8,304 nucleotides of DNA from an uncultured Candidatus Melainabacteria bacterium. Lineage in GTDB: Bacteria > Cyanobacteriota > Vampirovibrionia > Gastranaerophilales > Gastranaerophilaceae. Where the stretch lies: positions 1 through 8,304 of the forward strand of contig CAMOQI010000024.1 in assembly GCA_946622835.1 (NCBI GenBank). The letters run 5' to 3'. The first letter of the stretch is position 1. Every line of letters starts with the position of its first letter. The position numbers and the translations under genes were made by a program. Below the pieces are notes generated by a model, which was given only the letters and a program-made list of their open reading frames with translations, was not told the DNA's origin and did no database searches. This document shows positions 5,164 to 8,304 of the stretch, one piece after another.

Positions 5164-7644
5164 TTACTCTCTGAAAGAAATTTGTGCATAAGCTTTTTGA
5201 AGTTTTTCACGAACAGATGTCATTTGTTGTTCGATAATTTCATCCGTTAATGTCGCATTTTCATCCTGCATTTTAATTCTAAATGCCACAGACTTAAAAC
5301 CTTGTTCAACATGTTCACCTTGATAAACATCAAAAATTTCCGAACCCTTAAATATATTTTGTTTCACACCTGACTTGATAACCTTTTGAATATCATCATA
5401 AGTTACATCATCATTTATTATAAACGCCAAATCACGCTTAACTTCAGGATACTGCGGCAGATGTTTAAATCTTGGAACAGTTTCTTTTACTGCCGCTATA
5501 ATTTCATCCAAGTCAACTTTAAACATAAAAGCATCTTGATTTAGCTTTAATTTCTCAATTAAAGACGGATGCAACTGCCCGAAATATCCAATCGGCTGCG
5601 GCTGCTTGCCAAGAAGCAAAACAACTGCCGTCCTATACGGATGAAATACGTTATGAGTAGAGGCTAAAGATGATTGTGCCAACGGTACAATTTTAACCCT
5701 TCTTGCAATTTCCAAATCTTCAAACAGATTTTCAACAATACCTTTTACGCTGTAAAAATCCGTTTTTGCAGGGTTTTGCCATTTTGAATTTTGAATTTCT
5801 CCTGTCAAAACGCCTTGCAAAACAAGGGTTTCTTTTACACCGGAAGATTTTTCATCAGCTTGTCCTGATTTTTTATACGTTCTTCCGATTTCATAAGCGT
5901 GAAACACTTTTTGACCGTTATCAAAATTATATTTCATACAATTCAACACACTTGCAGATAAAGTTTGACGGAGCATTGAATATTCTTCACTTGCAGGGTT
6001 TTGAACTTTTACTGCATTTTCATCATCATATGTTATCTTAAACTTATCCAATAATGATTTTCCGATTAACGAACTTGTTTGAATTTCGGTTAAACCGGCA
6101 GATAACATCAATTCATGAACTCTTTTTATGACTTTTTCACCCATAGTTATTACAGGGGTTTGAGATTTATTCGGCAAAGACGGCGCAATCTTATCATAAC
6201 CGTTTATCCTTGCAATTTCTTCAATCAAATCAATTTCACGGGTGACATCATATGCCCTGAAACTCGGAACTCTAAATTTTGCGGCAGCATCATTTCCGCC
6301 TAATTTTTCAAACCCTAAATTTTCAAGAATTGTATCACATCTTTCAGGTGAAATTTCGCAACCCAAAATACGTTTAATTTGATTGTATCTCAAAGTTATA
6401 TCCAACGGTTCAAGCATATTTTGACCATCTTCCACAACTCCGATAACTTCAGCTTGAGCATATTCTGTCAAAAGCTGCATAGCACGCATCAGTGCAGGCT
6501 TTACTGATTCTATATCAATTCCGCGCTCATATCTTGCACTTGCTTCACTACGATATCCCACGCTGCGAGAGGATTTTCTGTTAGTTGCAGGGGTGAAATA
6601 CGCAGCCTCCAAAGCTAAAGATGTAGTATTATCATCAATCTCAGAATTAGCACCGCCAAATACGCCGCCTAAACATACCCCTTCTTTTTCCGTTGCAATT
6701 AAGACAGTATCATTTGTCAAAGTTCGTTCAACACCATCTAATGTAACAAGTTTTTCACCCTCATTTGCACGTCTTACGCACAAATATCCGTTTAATTTGT
6801 CATAATCAAAAGCATGCATCGGACATCCGTATTCGAGCATCACATAATTTGTTATATCAACAACGTTATTTATCGCGCGTACCCCTGAGGCAACAAGTCT
6901 TTTTTGCATCCAATCCGGTGACGGTTTAATTTTTATATTTTTTAATAATGCAAGTGAATAATATTTACATACGTCATTATCTTTTATCTCAACCTTAAAT
7001 TTATCCGTTGATAAATCATTCACACATTCAATCTTATTTAATTTTAACGGTTTGTTAAATAAAGCACTTAACTCTCTTGCAACCCCGATAACAGACATTT
7101 CATCTCCGCGATTTGCGGTTGGGGCAACATCAATAACGGTATCTTTTTCAAACCCTAAAACATCTTTAACACCTTCTCCGACTTTAACATCAGGGAAAAT
7201 TCTATCCAATATTAAAATGCCATCCTCATCTTGATAACCGCGCTCAGATACTCCAAGTTCATCGGCAGAACATAACATACCCTGAGATTCAACCCCGCGA
7301 ATAACAGCAGGTGTGAGGGTAAACATTTCTCCTGTTTTTCTGTCCAACACTTGCGAACCCACACTTGCATACGGAACAATTTGACCTTCTTTAATATTTT
7401 GAGCCCCGCAAACAACAGTCTTTTTATCATCTCCCAAATCCAAAGTAACAAGATGCAGTCTGTCAGAGTTGGGATGTGCATCTATTTTTTCAATTTTAAC
7501 TGTTTTTATATTTGTAAAACTTGGTTTTACATCCTCAATTGCTTCTACTTCCAAACCGCTCATAGTAAGTTCATGCGCAATCTGTTCGGTTTCTATATCA
7601 GACAAATCAACAAATTCATTCAACCAATTTATAGATACTTTCAT
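5164..7644 (-). CDS. pheT: Phenylalanine--tRNA ligase beta subunit
   Basis: An 826-aa protein, near the usual 790-830, complete. PheT pairs with PheS in an alpha2beta2 enzyme that charges tRNA-Phe in the cytoplasm. Domains run in order. The start MKVSINWLNEFVDL leads into an N-terminal segment and an OB-fold tRNA-binding domain at about 40-153 (AHPNSDRLHLV, VVCGAQNI). The B3/B4 domain is at about 215-390, with VVDITNYVMLEYGCPMHAFD at 261-280. The B5 domain is at about 405-485, with DVTREIDLIEEIARINGYD at 466-484. The catalytic-like core follows at about 490-700 (EEYSMLRQTLSASVLNCMKY). The C-terminal FDX-ACB anticodon-binding domain is at about 728-825 (YPEVKRDLAF). GAGGGA lies 6 nt before the ATG. 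pheS is not next to it: the gene upstream is corA. This separated arrangement is typical of cyanobacteria and some other phyla. No frameshift or missing block was seen. Confidence 0.97.
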   Translation of the reverse strand: MKVSINWLNEFVDLSDIETEQIAHELTMSGLEVEAIEDVKPSFTNIKTVKIEKIDAHPNSDRLHLVTLDLGDDKKTVVCGAQNIKEGQIVPYASVGSQVLDRKTGEMFTLTPAVIRGVESQGMLCSADELGVSERGYQDEDGILILDRIFPDVKVGEGVKDVLGFEKDTVIDVAPTANRGDEMSVIGVARELSALFNKPLKLNKIECVNDLSTDKFKVEIKDNDVCKYYSLALLKNIKIKPSPDWMQKRLVASGVRAINNVVDITNYVMLEYGCPMHAFDYDKLNGYLCVRRANEGEKLVTLDGVERTLTNDTVLIATEKEGVCLGGVFGGANSEIDDNTTSLALEAAYFTPATNRKSSRSVGYRSEASARYERGIDIESVKPALMRAMQLLTEYAQAEVIGVVEDGQNMLEPLDITLRYNQIKRILGCEISPERCDTILENLGFEKLGGNDAAAKFRVPSFRAYDVTREIDLIEEIARINGYDKIAPSLPNKSQTPVITMGEKVIKRVHELMLSAGLTEIQTSSLIGKSLLDKFKITYDDENAVKVQNPASEEYSMLRQTLSASVLNCMKYNFDNGQKVFHAYEIGRTYKKSGQADEKSSGVKETLVLQGVLTGEIQNSKWQNPAKTDFYSVKGIVENLFEDLEIARRVKIVPLAQSSLASTHNVFHPYRTAVVLLLGKQPQPIGYFGQLHPSLIEKLKLNQDAFMFKVDLDEIIAAVKETVPRFKHLPQYPEVKRDLAFIINDDVTYDDIQKVIKSGVKQNIFKGSEIFDVYQGEHVEQGFKSVAFRIKMQDENATLTDEIIEQQMTSVREKLQKAYAQISFRE

Positions 7645-7673
7645 TTACTTTCCCTCATTCAAAACATGTTCTA

Positions 7674-7702
7674 TAAATACATTTTAATACAAAAAAATGT
7701 AA
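7674..7702 (-). promoter_or_regulatory. Possible sigma70-type promoter for pheT
   Basis: On the minus strand TTACAT (7697-7702) and TATTTA (7674-7679) are separated by 17 bp and sit about 30 bp before the pheT start, in the only gap between corA and pheT. The hexamers match consensus partly, and the -35 overlaps the end of the corA terminator. AT-rich DNA yields such matches by chance, so this is tentative. The logic that pheT needs its own promoter after a terminator is the better argument. Confidence 0.3.
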
Positions 7703-7722
7703 GTTGGGCATTCTTGCCCAAC
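7691..7722 (-). terminator. Rho-independent terminator of corA
   Basis: GTTGGGCA (7703-7710) and TGCCCAAC (7715-7722) form a perfect 8-bp stem with a 4-nt loop. On the minus strand the stem is followed, after five nucleotides, by a run of seven T (7691-7697). It lies 6 bp beyond the corA stop, so it should end the corA transcript and separate it from pheT. On the plus strand no comparable T-run follows. Confidence 0.8.
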
Positions 7723-7728
7723 ATATTA

Positions 7729-8304
7729 TTACATCATACCTTTACGGTTGAAAAATACCGCAGCAACACAAGTTGCAACAACCGAAATTGTAATTACAAT
7801 TAAAAATCCAAAATGATGTTCTCCAAAAGGCATAGGAACATTCATGCCCCAGAAACTACCTATCATCGTAGGAATTGACATAATAATCGTGATTGCCGCC
7901 AAAAACCTCATCACCAAGTTCAAATTATTGTTAATAATTGATGCCATACAATCCATCATACTTTCCAAGATTGTTCTGTGCATTTCAACCATCTCTGATG
8001 CCTGTTTATTTTCAATAATAACATCTTCCAACATATCAATATCATCTTCGGTAAATTTCAAAATTCTTTGCAGTGCTTGTGCATTAACCATTCTCAACAA
8101 CTTTTGAAGCACAAGCTGATTATCTTTTAGGGCTGTTGTAAAATATACCAAAGATTTTTGGATTTCCATTAACTGGAAAAGAGCCTTGTTATTCGTTGTT
8201 TTTCTTAATGAATCTTCAATGGTTTCTGTTTGTTTATTAATTATATTCAAATATCTCAGATAAAAGTTTGACGCTCTATATAAGATGTTTAACATAAAAT
8301 TAGC
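7729..8304 (-). CDS. corA: CorA-family magnesium/divalent-cation transporter, C-terminal part (5' end outside window)
   Basis: The final 191 residues of an inner-membrane pentameric Mg2+/Co2+/Ni2+ channel are present; the family is normally about 310-350 aa, so roughly the first 120-150 lie beyond the right edge. The visible part starts inside the cytoplasmic alpha-helical funnel: long charged helices (EDSLRKTTNNKALFQLMEIQ, the LEDVIIENKQASEMVEMH segment). It then enters TM1 (LVMRFLAAITIIMSIPTMIGSFW), the signature GMN in FWGMNVPMPFG, and TM2 (FGFLIVITISVVATCVAAVFF), with a basic NRKGMM tail on the cytoplasmic side. The frame stays open to the window end (GCT AAT TTT before the first in-frame ATG), so that ATG is internal and not the start. 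A stem-loop terminator follows 6 bp after the stop. Confidence 0.93.
   Translation of the reverse strand, partial: ANFMLNILYRASNFYLRYLNIINKQTETIEDSLRKTTNNKALFQLMEIQKSLVYFTTALKDNQLVLQKLLRMVNAQALQRILKFTEDDIDMLEDVIIENKQASEMVEMHRTILESMMDCMASIINNNLNLVMRFLAAITIIMSIPTMIGSFWGMNVPMPFGEHHFGFLIVITISVVATCVAAVFFNRKGMM

Noticed and set aside
7351..7803. 150-codon plus-strand open frame
   Set aside because: It is antisense to the start of pheT and crosses the corA terminator and the corA end. Its sequence is Phe/Cys/Asn-rich with no domain pattern, as expected for a shadow of conserved genes.
1..8304. CRISPR array, tRNA, rRNA, transposase or riboswitch
   Set aside because: I saw no regularly spaced direct repeats, no tRNA-like cloverleaf, no transposase motifs and no leader long enough for a riboswitch; the longest non-coding gap is 84 bp (7645-7728).

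Overview
The window is AT-rich bacterial chromosome of about 8.3 kb with densely packed genes. It comes from a lineage that keeps pheT apart from pheS. That separation, the AT-rich codon use, the surface-polymer gene cluster and a dispersed palindromic repeat of the 'attctgag...gaagaatct' kind would fit a gut cyanobacterium-related lineage (Gastranaerophilales/Melainabacteria). The taxonomic guess is an inference with modest confidence; other AT-rich host-associated phyla are possible.

Left half, + strand (about 1-4396): the last 49 codons of an unidentified gene, then a tight four-gene operon. Gene 1 is a CDP-glycerol/CDP-ribitol-type polyol-phosphate transferase (TagB/TagF family). Gene 2 is an IspD/TarI-type cytidylyltransferase. 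Gene 3 is an extended-SDR NAD-dependent epimerase/reductase. Gene 4 is a GT2 glycosyltransferase. Junctions are overlaps of 14 and 8 bp or a 1-bp gap, so the four are almost certainly co-translated. Read together they look like a self-contained module: the cytidylyltransferase makes a CDP-activated polyol or ketose, the SDR reduces or modifies it, the TagF-like enzyme transfers the polyol-phosphate, and the GT2 adds a sugar to a surface glycan (teichoic-acid-like or phosphate-containing capsule or LPS). The substrate is not known.

Right half, - strand (4372-8304), listed right to left in transcription order: the C-terminal 191 residues of a CorA-type divalent-cation transporter, closed by a good intrinsic terminator; then pheT (phenylalanyl-tRNA synthetase beta chain, complete); then, 48 bp downstream, a secreted protein with SH3b-like segments. 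A dispersed palindromic repeat lies in frame inside the signal-peptide region of that secreted protein. The two halves converge and their last genes overlap tail to tail by 25 bp.

Most interesting points: the in-frame repeat that is translated as part of an exported protein; three tandem 18-residue repeats at the C terminus of the GT2 enzyme; the cytidylyltransferase with Gly where the family has a conserved Arg in the GGxxR motif; and the likely undescribed CDP-polyol module. No CRISPR, tRNA, rRNA, transposase or riboswitch was seen. No gene-free stretch exceeds about 85 bp.
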